From: Paenibacillus_AB hodogayensis
GTDB lineage: Bacteria > Bacillota > Bacilli > Paenibacillales > NBRC-103111
Direction: 5' to 3'
Assembly (NCBI RefSeq): GCF_039536325.1
Contig: NZ_BAAAYO010000001.1
Coordinates: 744,001-808,000 of the forward strand
DNA: 64,000 nt
The position numbers and the translations under genes were made by a program. The notes under the pieces were generated by a model, which saw nothing but the letters and a program-made list of their open reading frames with translations, was not told the DNA's origin and made no database searches. Shown here piece by piece: positions 50,749-58,302 of this stretch (position 1 is its first letter; every line of letters begins with the position of its first letter).

Positions 50749-51177
50749 TCAGGAAAGCTCCCCCTCTTCCCGCCGAATCGGCGGAAAATGCTTGAGTTCC
50801 TCGACCATGGCCGAAAGCTCCGAATGCATGATGACGATATCGAGATCGTAAAACTCGAACGGCTGCTCCTCGATTCGCAGCAGCTTATCCATATACGTCT
50901 GCGAGTCGGCCAGCAGCTTGCCGAGGTCGATGCCTATCGTCTGCGGCGGATAAAACTGCAGCTTTTCGATCGCCTGATCGAAAAGCTTGATCGCCCCGCC
51001 CACGTTGCCGTTGCGATGATGGTACAAGGCGACCGCGACCTGGAGCAGCCCTTGATGAAGCGGATTGCGGCCTTCCTCCATCCACAGCTCCTCCATCACC
51101 TCATGGCATTCGAAGTAGTCTCGCTCCACGTTGAAATAATACAAAAACTCGACGTACAGCATATCGTAACCGAACAT
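50749..51177 (-). CDS. DUF309 family protein
   Basis: A 142-residue helical protein. The family motif FNVERDYFECHEVMEELW and the later LLQVAVALYHHRNGN place it in DUF309, which is common in Bacilli (YpuF-like). The histidine and glutamates of HEVMEELW may bind metal. Function unknown. The start ATG follows GTGGAGGAACGGTT. It is the last gene of a leftward set with the alarmone synthetase and pyrD. Confidence 0.85.
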   Translation of the reverse strand: MFGYDMLYVEFLYYFNVERDYFECHEVMEELWMEEGRNPLHQGLLQVAVALYHHRNGNVGGAIKLFDQAIEKLQFYPPQTIGIDLGKLLADSQTYMDKLLRIEEQPFEFYDLDIVIMHSELSAMVEELKHFPPIRREEGELS

Positions 51178-51259
51178 AACCGTTCCTCCACTGCCGCAAT
51201 GCACCGCGGCCGTCGCGACTCCATCCTGCCGGTGCCGTCAGCGGCCCCGGGTCCTCAAA

Positions 51260-52063
51260 TCAGGTAGGGTCCGATTTCTTCGCCCGGATGACCGCTTCCT
51301 CGACCTGCACCGACAAGGCACGCATGCCCATAATGTCTTCGGCCTCCCATACTTCGTTGAATTTCAACTGGAAGCCTGCCGCTTCGCGCACGCGGTGGTA
51401 ATAATACAAATCCTGAATATGATTGAGCAGCTTCGAGACGAGATTGGAATTGTCCTCGAACAGCTTCTGGGCGTCCATAATCTCGTCGCGAATGCTGGAC
51501 ATTTCCTGATCGAGCGCGTGGGCCGCCTCGGCGGCTCTTTGCAGACGCTGCTTGACGTCCTCGGGCAGCCTTTCCCGATGCTTGTAGCTGAGCGAATGCT
51601 CGATCGTGGCCCAGAAATTCATCGCCATCGTGCGAATTTGGATTTCCGCCAGCACCGTCTTCAGTCCCAGCGACGTCTGGACCGGAAACTCGATAATAAT
51701 ATGGTAGCTGCGGTAGCCGCTTTCCTTGTAATTCGTAATGTAATCCTTCTCGTAGACGACCGACATGTCCTTGCGCTGCCGGATCAGGTCCGACAAGCTC
51801 TGAATGTCCTGAATGAATTGGCACATGATGCGGATGCCTGCAATATCTTCGATCCCTTGCTCAAGCCGGTCCATCGGAACTTGAAGCCGCTTCGCCTTTT
51901 CGATAATGCTCGAAATGCGCTTCACCCGTCCCGTCACGAATTCGATCTGGGAATATTCTTCGCGGGCTTTCATCTCTGCCCGAAGCGTCTTGAATTTCAC
52001 CTTCAGCTCCTCGACCGCCTGCTCGTATGGAATCAAAAACTTTTTCCAATCTCTGCTATCCAT
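51260..52063 (-). CDS. Small alarmone synthetase (RelQ/SasB-like)
   Basis: A 267-residue (p)ppGpp synthetase without a hydrolase domain. RelA/SpoT core: VTGRVKRISSIIEKAKR, then IEDIAGIRIMCQFIQD, YKESGYRSYHIII and VLAEIQIRTMAMNFWATIEH are all present with the catalytic residues. The closest layout is Bacillus YjbM (SasB), though the C-terminal helical tail is longer. It makes alarmones under stress. The start follows GGGAGGCGGGCGT. It begins 23 bp after the pyrD stop and is probably co-transcribed. Confidence 0.9.
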   Translation of the reverse strand: MDSRDWKKFLIPYEQAVEELKVKFKTLRAEMKAREEYSQIEFVTGRVKRISSIIEKAKRLQVPMDRLEQGIEDIAGIRIMCQFIQDIQSLSDLIRQRKDMSVVYEKDYITNYKESGYRSYHIIIEFPVQTSLGLKTVLAEIQIRTMAMNFWATIEHSLSYKHRERLPEDVKQRLQRAAEAAHALDQEMSSIRDEIMDAQKLFEDNSNLVSKLLNHIQDLYYYHRVREAAGFQLKFNEVWEAEDIMGMRALSVQVEEAVIRAKKSDPT

Positions 52064-52086
52064 ACGCCCGCCTCCCGAACCTGTCG

Positions 52087-53187
52087 TCATGCTTTGGCGT
52101 CGACACCCACCGCTTCGGATACGTGCCGGAATCCGTCGCGCGCAAGCAAGCCGAGCAACCCTTTGTTCAATTCGCGCAGCAAGTCCGGCCCTTTGTAGAT
52201 CAGAGCCGTATACACTTCCACAAGGCTTGCGCCGGCGCGTATTTTTTCATATGCGTCCTCCGCGGTGAAAATACCCCCGGAGCCGACGATCGGCAGCTTC
52301 CCGCCGGTGAGCCGGTACACGGTGCGGATCGTCTCCGTCGAACGCGACGTCAGCGGCTTGCCGCTCAAGCCCCCTGTTTCCTTGGCGTTCGGATGGCTCA
52401 GCCCTTCCCGGCCAATCGTCGTATTGGTCGCAATGACGCCGGATACCCCGCTTGCCACCAGCGTCTCGATCATATATTCCAGCTCGTTCCCCGTTACGTC
52501 CGGAGCGATCTTCACGAACACCGGCTTCATCGGAAGGCGGCGCGCCGCGCTCTGCTGCTCCATCTCGTCCTTGACGGCGGCCACGAGACTTTTCAGCTCG
52601 GCCCCGTGCTGCAAGTTGCGCAAGCCGGGGGTGTTCGGCGAGCTGATGTTGACGACGAAGAAGTCGCCGTACGGATAGAGCACGCGGATGCATTTGCGAT
52701 AATCCTCCTCGGCTTCCTCGTTCGGCGTATCTTTATTTTTACCGATATTGACCGCGATCGGGATGCGTTGAGAGCCGGCCTGCTCCAAATGATGAGCCAT
52801 CGCCTCGGTTCCGACGTTGTTAAAGCCCATTCGATTGATCAGAGCCTCGTCGGAAGGAAGGCGGAACAGCCTCGGTTTGTCGTTGCCCTTCTGCGGCCGC
52901 GGCGTTACCGTGCCGACTTCCATAAAGCCGAAACCCATCGCGGAAAATCCGCGTACCGCCTTGGCGTTCTTGTCGAGGCCGGCGGCCAGTCCGACCGGAT
53001 TCGGAAACGTCAGCCCGCACAGCGACACTGTCGTCTCGGGACGGCTCGGCACGCCCCATATGGAATGGAGCAGCGCAGTGGCGCCCGGCACCCGGGATGC
53101 GGCTCCAAGCCCGTCCACGGTCAGGTGATGCGCCTGCTCGGCATCCATCTGAAATAATACAGGTTTTGCGATATTGCGGTAAATCAT
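52087..53187 (-). CDS. pyrD: Dihydroorotate dehydrogenase (quinone), class 2
   Basis: A 366-residue FMN enzyme of pyrimidine synthesis, oxidising dihydroorotate with quinone as acceptor at the membrane. Class 2 is shown by the N-terminal helical extension (residues 1-40), the FPNPVGLAAGLDKN motif and catalytic Ser in FFVVNISSPNTPGLRNLQ. The FMN-phosphate loop is IVGSGGIFTAEDAYEKI. It is away from the main pyr operon, as usual for class 2. The start follows CGGAGTGTTACTTCC. Confidence 0.95.
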   Translation of the reverse strand: MIYRNIAKPVLFQMDAEQAHHLTVDGLGAASRVPGATALLHSIWGVPSRPETTVSLCGLTFPNPVGLAAGLDKNAKAVRGFSAMGFGFMEVGTVTPRPQKGNDKPRLFRLPSDEALINRMGFNNVGTEAMAHHLEQAGSQRIPIAVNIGKNKDTPNEEAEEDYRKCIRVLYPYGDFFVVNISSPNTPGLRNLQHGAELKSLVAAVKDEMEQQSAARRLPMKPVFVKIAPDVTGNELEYMIETLVASGVSGVIATNTTIGREGLSHPNAKETGGLSGKPLTSRSTETIRTVYRLTGGKLPIVGSGGIFTAEDAYEKIRAGASLVEVYTALIYKGPDLLRELNKGLLGLLARDGFRHVSEAVGVDAKA

Positions 53188-53262
53188 GGAAGTAACACTC
53201 CGATCTGTCGTAGACTCTATCGATCAGTTTATCCGTTTCTGAAGGAAAAAGAAAGAGCGGAG

Positions 53263-53292
53263 TTTACGGCCGATTATCGGATTTGTTATAAT
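53263..53292 (+). promoter_or_regulatory. Promoter of the 44-aa membrane peptide gene
   Basis: -35 TTTACG (53263-53268) and -10 TATAAT (53287-53292) are 18 bp apart, 38 bp before the ATG. Confidence 0.6.
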
Positions 53293-53330
53293 ATTCTGAA
53301 AAGGCACTTTCGAAAGAAAGGTTGATATCG

Positions 53331-53465
53331 ATGGCTAACCGGAAACCGAGCTACGTTCAGCGCAAACAGAAGGAAACGGTAAACAAAAAGGCAATCATCT
53401 GGGTCGGCTCGATCATCGGCGCAATCGTACTGCTTATGATTGTGCTTCTGATCTGGAACCCCTGA
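53331..53465 (+). CDS. Small single-helix membrane protein, 44 aa
   Basis: A 44-residue peptide with a basic start (MANRKPSYVQRKQKETVNKK) and one C-terminal hydrophobic helix (AIIWVGSIIGAIVLLMIVLL then IWNP). An AAAGG site lies seven to twelve bases upstream and a good promoter precedes it. Function is unknown. It is in a 305-bp space between the divergent pyrD and the convergent L,D-transpeptidase genes. Confidence 0.7.
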   Translation: MANRKPSYVQRKQKETVNKKAIIWVGSIIGAIVLLMIVLLIWNP

Positions 53466-53492
53466 TTGCCCTAGCTTGAACGCTTTCCCGCT

Positions 53493-54974
53493 TTAATCCA
53501 GCCATTTGTACGTTTTGTGCGGATTCGTTTCGTCCGCCTCCGACGGAACCCGGAGCGGGATCTCGGAACGATACGTATCGCCCGGTATCGGCAAACCGTC
53601 TCCGATCACGACCTTTGTCCCTTTGGGCACCAGATCGAACAGCTCTTCGACATCCTGCTTCAGCATGCGGATACAGCCCAGCGATTTGTCACCCCCGATG
53701 CTTGAGGGCTGATTGGTGCCGTGAATGGCGTAAAGCGTATCGGACAGCGTCATTCCCCTGCTGCCGAATGTGCCGTTGTCCCGCCCGTTCGGATTGCGCA
53801 CTTTCTCGGTAATGACGAATTCGCCCTTCGGCGTCTTCTCCCCGCCCAGCCCCACCGGGTAACTTCGCAGCAGCGTGCTGCCGCTAACGAGAGCAAGCGT
53901 ATGCGTCTTCCTGTCCACCATAATGCTCAGAGGCTCACTCAACGCCTCGCCGGGCATAAGGAGCGCCCGTCCGGCCGCGTCCCCGTTCGCGGATTGCCCG
54001 CCGGACGAGCCGTCGCGGCCCGGGACGCTTCCCCCCTCCGCCCTCTCTCCGGCATTCCGTCCTCCTACCCACTGACTGAAATACGTCTTCATGGCCGGCG
54101 TGTAGCCCGAAATCCAATTATCCGGATAGTTGCGAGCCAATTGTTCGATACCATCCGGCGCTTTTCCGTTCTCCTTCTCATAAGCCGCCACCGCGGAACG
54201 GACGATCAGCTGCTGTACCTGGACGCTTTGCCAGCGCGCATACTGCTCCTTCGGTACGGACGAATCGGCAGGCTCGCATTGGCACGTTTTCGCCTCATAG
54301 TACGTCAGGCGGGCGCCGGCTGCGTTTTCCGAGCGTTCCGCGGTTACGACCGGCACCGCCGGTACAGGCCATAACAGCCAGTTACGTCCGTCGCTCCATT
54401 TCGGATCGGCCAGCAGCAGCGTTTGCGGACGGGGTTTGGACGGGTCCTGAAGCAAACCGAGCAGCTGCCCGATCTCATTGGTGCGGCGGGCGCTTCCCGA
54501 CCCTTCCCGACCTGCCCCGGCGAAGACGACGTCAAAGCCGCCCGGTCCGCCCTGCCCCGGCCCCGTATCGGCCGTCACCGCCGCTTCGACCGCTTTGGCC
54601 GTATGCGCATCGGTAGCCGATAGCCCGGGAACGTACCGCTCCGATTGGAGCGGAAGCTGGCTGCCGATCAGCAGCAGCAATACGAGCACCGCCGCCTTGA
54701 GGGAAGAGCACTCTCGCGAGGCCGCTTTCTGCGCGGATACGTCCGCCTCCGTAACCTCCGCTTCTCCGCCCCCGCTTTCGTCGGACTCGCCGAATACAGT
54801 GCCGTCCTCGAACGCTTTGTACACTTCGCCCGCCTGGGCAAAGCAATAATTGGCCTTGCCGATCTCTCCTTTGGCCGCATACTGGCGGCCAAGCAAATAC
54901 CAGGCCATTTTATTGGTAGGATGTTCCTTGATGTAGTCTTTTAAATATTGCCGATCCTCCGGGGGCTTCTCCAC
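53493..54974 (-). CDS. L,D-transpeptidase with TPR-like N-terminus
   Basis: A 493-residue protein. The cytoplasmic N-terminus (1-90) looks like a single TPR-type pair (NKMAWYLLGRQYAAKGEIGK). One membrane helix follows (about 92-107), then a long low-complexity extracytoplasmic linker. The C-terminal YkuD domain (residues 355-475) has the active site YAIHGTN...SLGCIRM with the catalytic His and Cys. It makes 3-3 crosslinks or attaches proteins in peptidoglycan. A GTG start follows GGGAGGGATACGA. The TPR-helix-YkuD order is uncommon. Confidence 0.87.
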   Translation of the reverse strand: MEKPPEDRQYLKDYIKEHPTNKMAWYLLGRQYAAKGEIGKANYCFAQAGEVYKAFEDGTVFGESDESGGGEAEVTEADVSAQKAASRECSSLKAAVLVLLLLIGSQLPLQSERYVPGLSATDAHTAKAVEAAVTADTGPGQGGPGGFDVVFAGAGREGSGSARRTNEIGQLLGLLQDPSKPRPQTLLLADPKWSDGRNWLLWPVPAVPVVTAERSENAAGARLTYYEAKTCQCEPADSSVPKEQYARWQSVQVQQLIVRSAVAAYEKENGKAPDGIEQLARNYPDNWISGYTPAMKTYFSQWVGGRNAGERAEGGSVPGRDGSSGGQSANGDAAGRALLMPGEALSEPLSIMVDRKTHTLALVSGSTLLRSYPVGLGGEKTPKGEFVITEKVRNPNGRDNGTFGSRGMTLSDTLYAIHGTNQPSSIGGDKSLGCIRMLKQDVEELFDLVPKGTKVVIGDGLPIPGDTYRSEIPLRVPSEADETNPHKTYKWLD

Positions 54975-55107
54975 TCGTATCCCTCCCGACCCGCCTGCCG
55001 TACGCTTCCGTTGCGGGCGCGTCCCCTCGTATTTCTATATGTTTATCGGCCGGACGTATGCCGTTTTGAAGGGTTGCCTGGAAAATGAGCCTTTGGGCGG
55101 AAAAGCG

Positions 55108-55146
55108 ACAAAAAGCGCCGTTACGGATAACTCCGAACGGCGCCTT
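55108..55146 (-). terminator. Terminator of the cyclase-scaffold operon
   Basis: On the minus strand GGCGCCGTT pairs with AACGGCGCT and is followed by TTTTTGTC. It lies 47 bp after the NHL gene stop. Confidence 0.85.
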
Positions 55147-55192
55147 TGTTGTTTGACCATGCTGCCAAAAAGCTTTGTTACGACCGATTCGC

Positions 55193-56806
55193 CTATTGGA
55201 CGGCGATTCGGTCCCGCAAAATAACGGTGCGCGTCGCTTCGTTCCATTGAACGTCAAGCCCGAGCTCTTCGGCGAAGAAGCGGACCGGCACATAGGTGAG
55301 ATCGGCTTTGATGTAAGGGGCGACATCGATCGGCCGGACAGCCTCGGCTTTGCCGTTAACGGTCTTTTGCAGCTCCGATTTCCCGATGGTCAGCCGGATC
55401 GTCGTTACGTTCCTGCCCAAATCTACCGTGCGTTCGCCCGTATTCGCATCCTCGCTGAATTTGACTTCGAAGCCAAGCGCTTCGGTGACGCTGCGAACCG
55501 GAACCATCGTGCGGCCGTCGGCGATCTCCGGAGCGTTATCGAATGCGAGCTTCCGATTGCCGTACACGACATGAATGGCGCCGTCGGCGGCAATACCGGC
55601 AGGCAGCTCGTAGAAGGCGATTTGGCGCAGCTTGTTATTGTATGCATCCGCCACGAGCAAGCTTCCGTCGCCCAAAACGGCCACATCCGAAGGATGATGC
55701 AGCTCCGCGCTGCGCTCGGTTCCGTCCACGCTGCCCTCTTCCGTGCTCTTCTCGCCCGCGATCGTCCGCACGACCCCGTCCTTCAAGTAACGGACGGAGT
55801 GATTGAGGCTGTCGGCAATGAACAATCCGCCCTCGGCCGACACGGCAAGTCCGCGCGGAAAATTGAATTTCGCCTGCGCGGCGGCCCCGTCTTGGAAATC
55901 CCCGGTGACGTACAGATTGGATTTGGCGTATTGCACCTGGGCGCTTCCGGCTACTGTAGAGACCGTTTTGGCCGTCAGGTCGATATAACGAATCAGCTGA
56001 TTGCCGGAATCGCTGACATACAAGTTCCCTTTCGCATCCAGTGCAAGACCGGTCGGCTCGTTGAACTTGGCGGCGGCCAGTGCTCCGTCGGCATAATCGC
56101 CAGCCGGGACGGCTTGTCCGGGCACGACCTCGACCACTCGCTGCGACAAAGCGTTGAGCGTCGTAACCGCGCCGTCGGGGGAAATCTGCCGAATCGCATG
56201 ATTCAGCGTGTCCGCTACATAGACGGTACCGTCGGGGGCAACGACGACATCCTGCGGAGAATGGAAGGCGGCGTCCTTGCCTTTACCGTCCTTGCTGCCC
56301 AGCACGCCATTGCCGGCAATCGTCGTCACATTGCCGCCCGCATCGATTTTGCGAATGGCATGATTCTCGGCATCGGCTACATAAATATTACCCTTCGCAT
56401 CCGCCGCAAGCCCTTTCGGCTGCTGGAATACCGCTGTGGACGCCTTGCCGTCCAACAAGCCGCCGATCGGATACATATAGGCGTCCTTCGTAATCGTAAT
56501 GCCGGCGAAGGTAGATACGGCGCCTCCGGACAGCTTGCGGATCAGGTGGCTGCGAGCGTCCGCGACGAGCACCGAGCCGTCGGCCAGCGGCAGCAGGCTC
56601 CAGGGGGCGCGGAATGTAGCTTCCGCAGCCACTCCGTTCGCTTCGCCGAGATCGCCCTTGCCGGCAATGGTCGTTACTTGCGCGAGCGTCTGTCCTTCGC
56701 TGCCGGTGGCGGCCTTCTCGATTCCAGCGCCCCAAGCGCTTGTGCCCCCCATAAGCAAGGACGCGGCAAGCAGTGGAGCGGCTATCAATCTGAATGTTTT
56801 TTTCAT
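55193..56806 (-). CDS. Secreted NHL-repeat protein with stalk domain
   Basis: A 537-residue exported protein. A signal peptide (KKTFRLIAAPLLAASLLMGG, cleavage near AWG) is followed by a six-bladed NHL beta-propeller (residues about 40-395; repeated units such as GLAADAKGNIYVADAENHAI and VVVAPDGTVYVADTLNHAI) and a C-terminal copper-amine-oxidase-N domain (405-537; MVPVRSVTEALGFEVKF, YVPVRFFAEELGLDVQWNE). Propellers of this kind bind proteins or sugars. The start follows AAGGAGAAGCCG. It is the last gene of the four-gene operon, 38 bp after the dockerin-like gene. Confidence 0.88.
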   Translation of the reverse strand: MKKTFRLIAAPLLAASLLMGGTSAWGAGIEKAATGSEGQTLAQVTTIAGKGDLGEANGVAAEATFRAPWSLLPLADGSVLVADARSHLIRKLSGGAVSTFAGITITKDAYMYPIGGLLDGKASTAVFQQPKGLAADAKGNIYVADAENHAIRKIDAGGNVTTIAGNGVLGSKDGKGKDAAFHSPQDVVVAPDGTVYVADTLNHAIRQISPDGAVTTLNALSQRVVEVVPGQAVPAGDYADGALAAAKFNEPTGLALDAKGNLYVSDSGNQLIRYIDLTAKTVSTVAGSAQVQYAKSNLYVTGDFQDGAAAQAKFNFPRGLAVSAEGGLFIADSLNHSVRYLKDGVVRTIAGEKSTEEGSVDGTERSAELHHPSDVAVLGDGSLLVADAYNNKLRQIAFYELPAGIAADGAIHVVYGNRKLAFDNAPEIADGRTMVPVRSVTEALGFEVKFSEDANTGERTVDLGRNVTTIRLTIGKSELQKTVNGKAEAVRPIDVAPYIKADLTYVPVRFFAEELGLDVQWNEATRTVILRDRIAVQ

Positions 56807-56844
56807 CGGCTTCTCCTTGAGTTCAGAATAAAGTGCGTGTGTGC

Positions 56845-58302
56845 TTAGGGTATCTGCGGAGGGACGGGCAGCAGCAAATTCATCAGCTCGCGCAGATCGC
56901 GGGAATCCACAATGCCGTCCTGATTCGTATCGTACCGGTAAGCTGACATATTCTTCGCGAACCAGACCAGATCCTGCAGGTGGAACGGAAGTCCGTCGTT
57001 CTGCTGCTTGAGTTGTGAGACGCTCAGATGAAGCATGTTCGAACCCTCCGGGTAATAAGCCCGGCCGGTCTGAATGAAAGGGGGCGGGCCGCCTTCCCGC
57101 GGGCCGCTGACAACCGTACGGTACTTTAACGATGCTTCATAGCTGTTGTACTGATAAAAGGACGCGATTCCGTTATTGTCGGTATACGTATAATTGCTGC
57201 ACCAGCCGCATTCATCCTCGATTTCATAAACCTTAGCTCCAATCAATGAAGCACTCATGCCGATGGAGCTCGGGGCATATTCGAGCCGAACGGTACGGAG
57301 CCGGTCTACATCAATCTCAAACTCGCTATCATAGGATGGAAAAAGCGTCAGTCTGTTCGTCTTGCCCGTACTGGTGCGGGTCACGTCCACGACCAGCTCC
57401 GGGACCATGCTTTCATCGTTGGTTCTTTGTTGAAGAACAAACAACGTGCTCCCGTTATTGTAGAGGATCGTTTGGCTCGGATCGTACCGCTGCACGACCG
57501 TTGTAAATGTTTCGTCTGGCGCCGTTTCGGCATACAGATCGGCCTTGAAGACGGTCGCGTTCTCCGGCAAATAGCCGATCATGACGGCATTCGATTTCGT
57601 ATTGCTTTCGTTCGTGGATATTTCCGCGAACACGTAGCCGCCGGCCGGAAGCCCGATGCCTGTAATCAATCCGCGTCCCTCGTCATCGAGCACCGTCGAG
57701 GACAGCTCGGATCCATAGTAAAGCAGTCTTACCCGTTGGCCGCGGTTTCGGTAAGAATCGATCAAAATATCGTGAGCCCCGCCGGTAGGAGCATCCAGCT
57801 CGACGACGGAAGACCAGTCGGACTGGTATTGAAAATCCGACGACGGCTTGACGTATACGGCGGACCCTTCCGACATGTACCGGTAGCCGACGTGCAGCTT
57901 CCTACCTTCTGCCTGAATGGTGAAAGGATCGATCAAGTATGTTGCGTACCCCGACGGTCCCCCCTGCTGCCTATTGGCAAAGCCGACCGTGCCGTCCGGA
58001 AGCTTATACACCACTTCTTCGTCATCCATTCCCTTGACATATACCGTTACGGTCACCGTATCGGCCGTATTGCCTTGTACTTCTATGCTACCGGATAAAT
58101 AGCAGCTTGTCGTCTGGGAATTGCTGTTGTATACCGCGATGAACACATTCGTTTCGATTTCCGGGCAGGAAGGGTGCGGCGACGACGGTACGGCGTAAGC
58201 TCTGCCGCCCTGCAGCAGAATGCCCATGAAGACGAGCCCCAGAGCAAGCAGCCCTAACAAAACGACAGCCAGCTTGTTTTGTAGTTTCAGCGTAATATTC
58301 AT
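56845..58302 (-). CDS. Secreted protein with C-terminal dockerin-like EF-hand
   Basis: A 485-residue exported protein. An N-terminal signal or anchor helix (LAVVLLGLLALGLVFMGILL) precedes beta-rich domains of unknown family (about 40-420). The last 55 residues look like a dockerin: a clean calcium loop and F-helix in DTNQDGIVDSRDLRELMNLL, preceded by a degenerate half with only the helix (GLPFHLQDLVWFAKNM). Dockerins bind cohesins. The start ATG overlaps the stop of the upstream gene, whose product ends in a cohesin-like domain, by four bases. A few stalk-like YYP/PPFIQTG segments are not assigned. Confidence 0.78.
   Translation of the reverse strand: MNITLKLQNKLAVVLLGLLALGLVFMGILLQGGRAYAVPSSPHPSCPEIETNVFIAVYNSNSQTTSCYLSGSIEVQGNTADTVTVTVYVKGMDDEEVVYKLPDGTVGFANRQQGGPSGYATYLIDPFTIQAEGRKLHVGYRYMSEGSAVYVKPSSDFQYQSDWSSVVELDAPTGGAHDILIDSYRNRGQRVRLLYYGSELSSTVLDDEGRGLITGIGLPAGGYVFAEISTNESNTKSNAVMIGYLPENATVFKADLYAETAPDETFTTVVQRYDPSQTILYNNGSTLFVLQQRTNDESMVPELVVDVTRTSTGKTNRLTLFPSYDSEFEIDVDRLRTVRLEYAPSSIGMSASLIGAKVYEIEDECGWCSNYTYTDNNGIASFYQYNSYEASLKYRTVVSGPREGGPPPFIQTGRAYYPEGSNMLHLSVSQLKQQNDGLPFHLQDLVWFAKNMSAYRYDTNQDGIVDSRDLRELMNLLLPVPPQIP

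Noticed and set aside
55175..56848. 557-codon rightward open frame over the NHL gene
   Set aside because: Antisense shadow of the NHL propeller gene; no ribosome site or domain.
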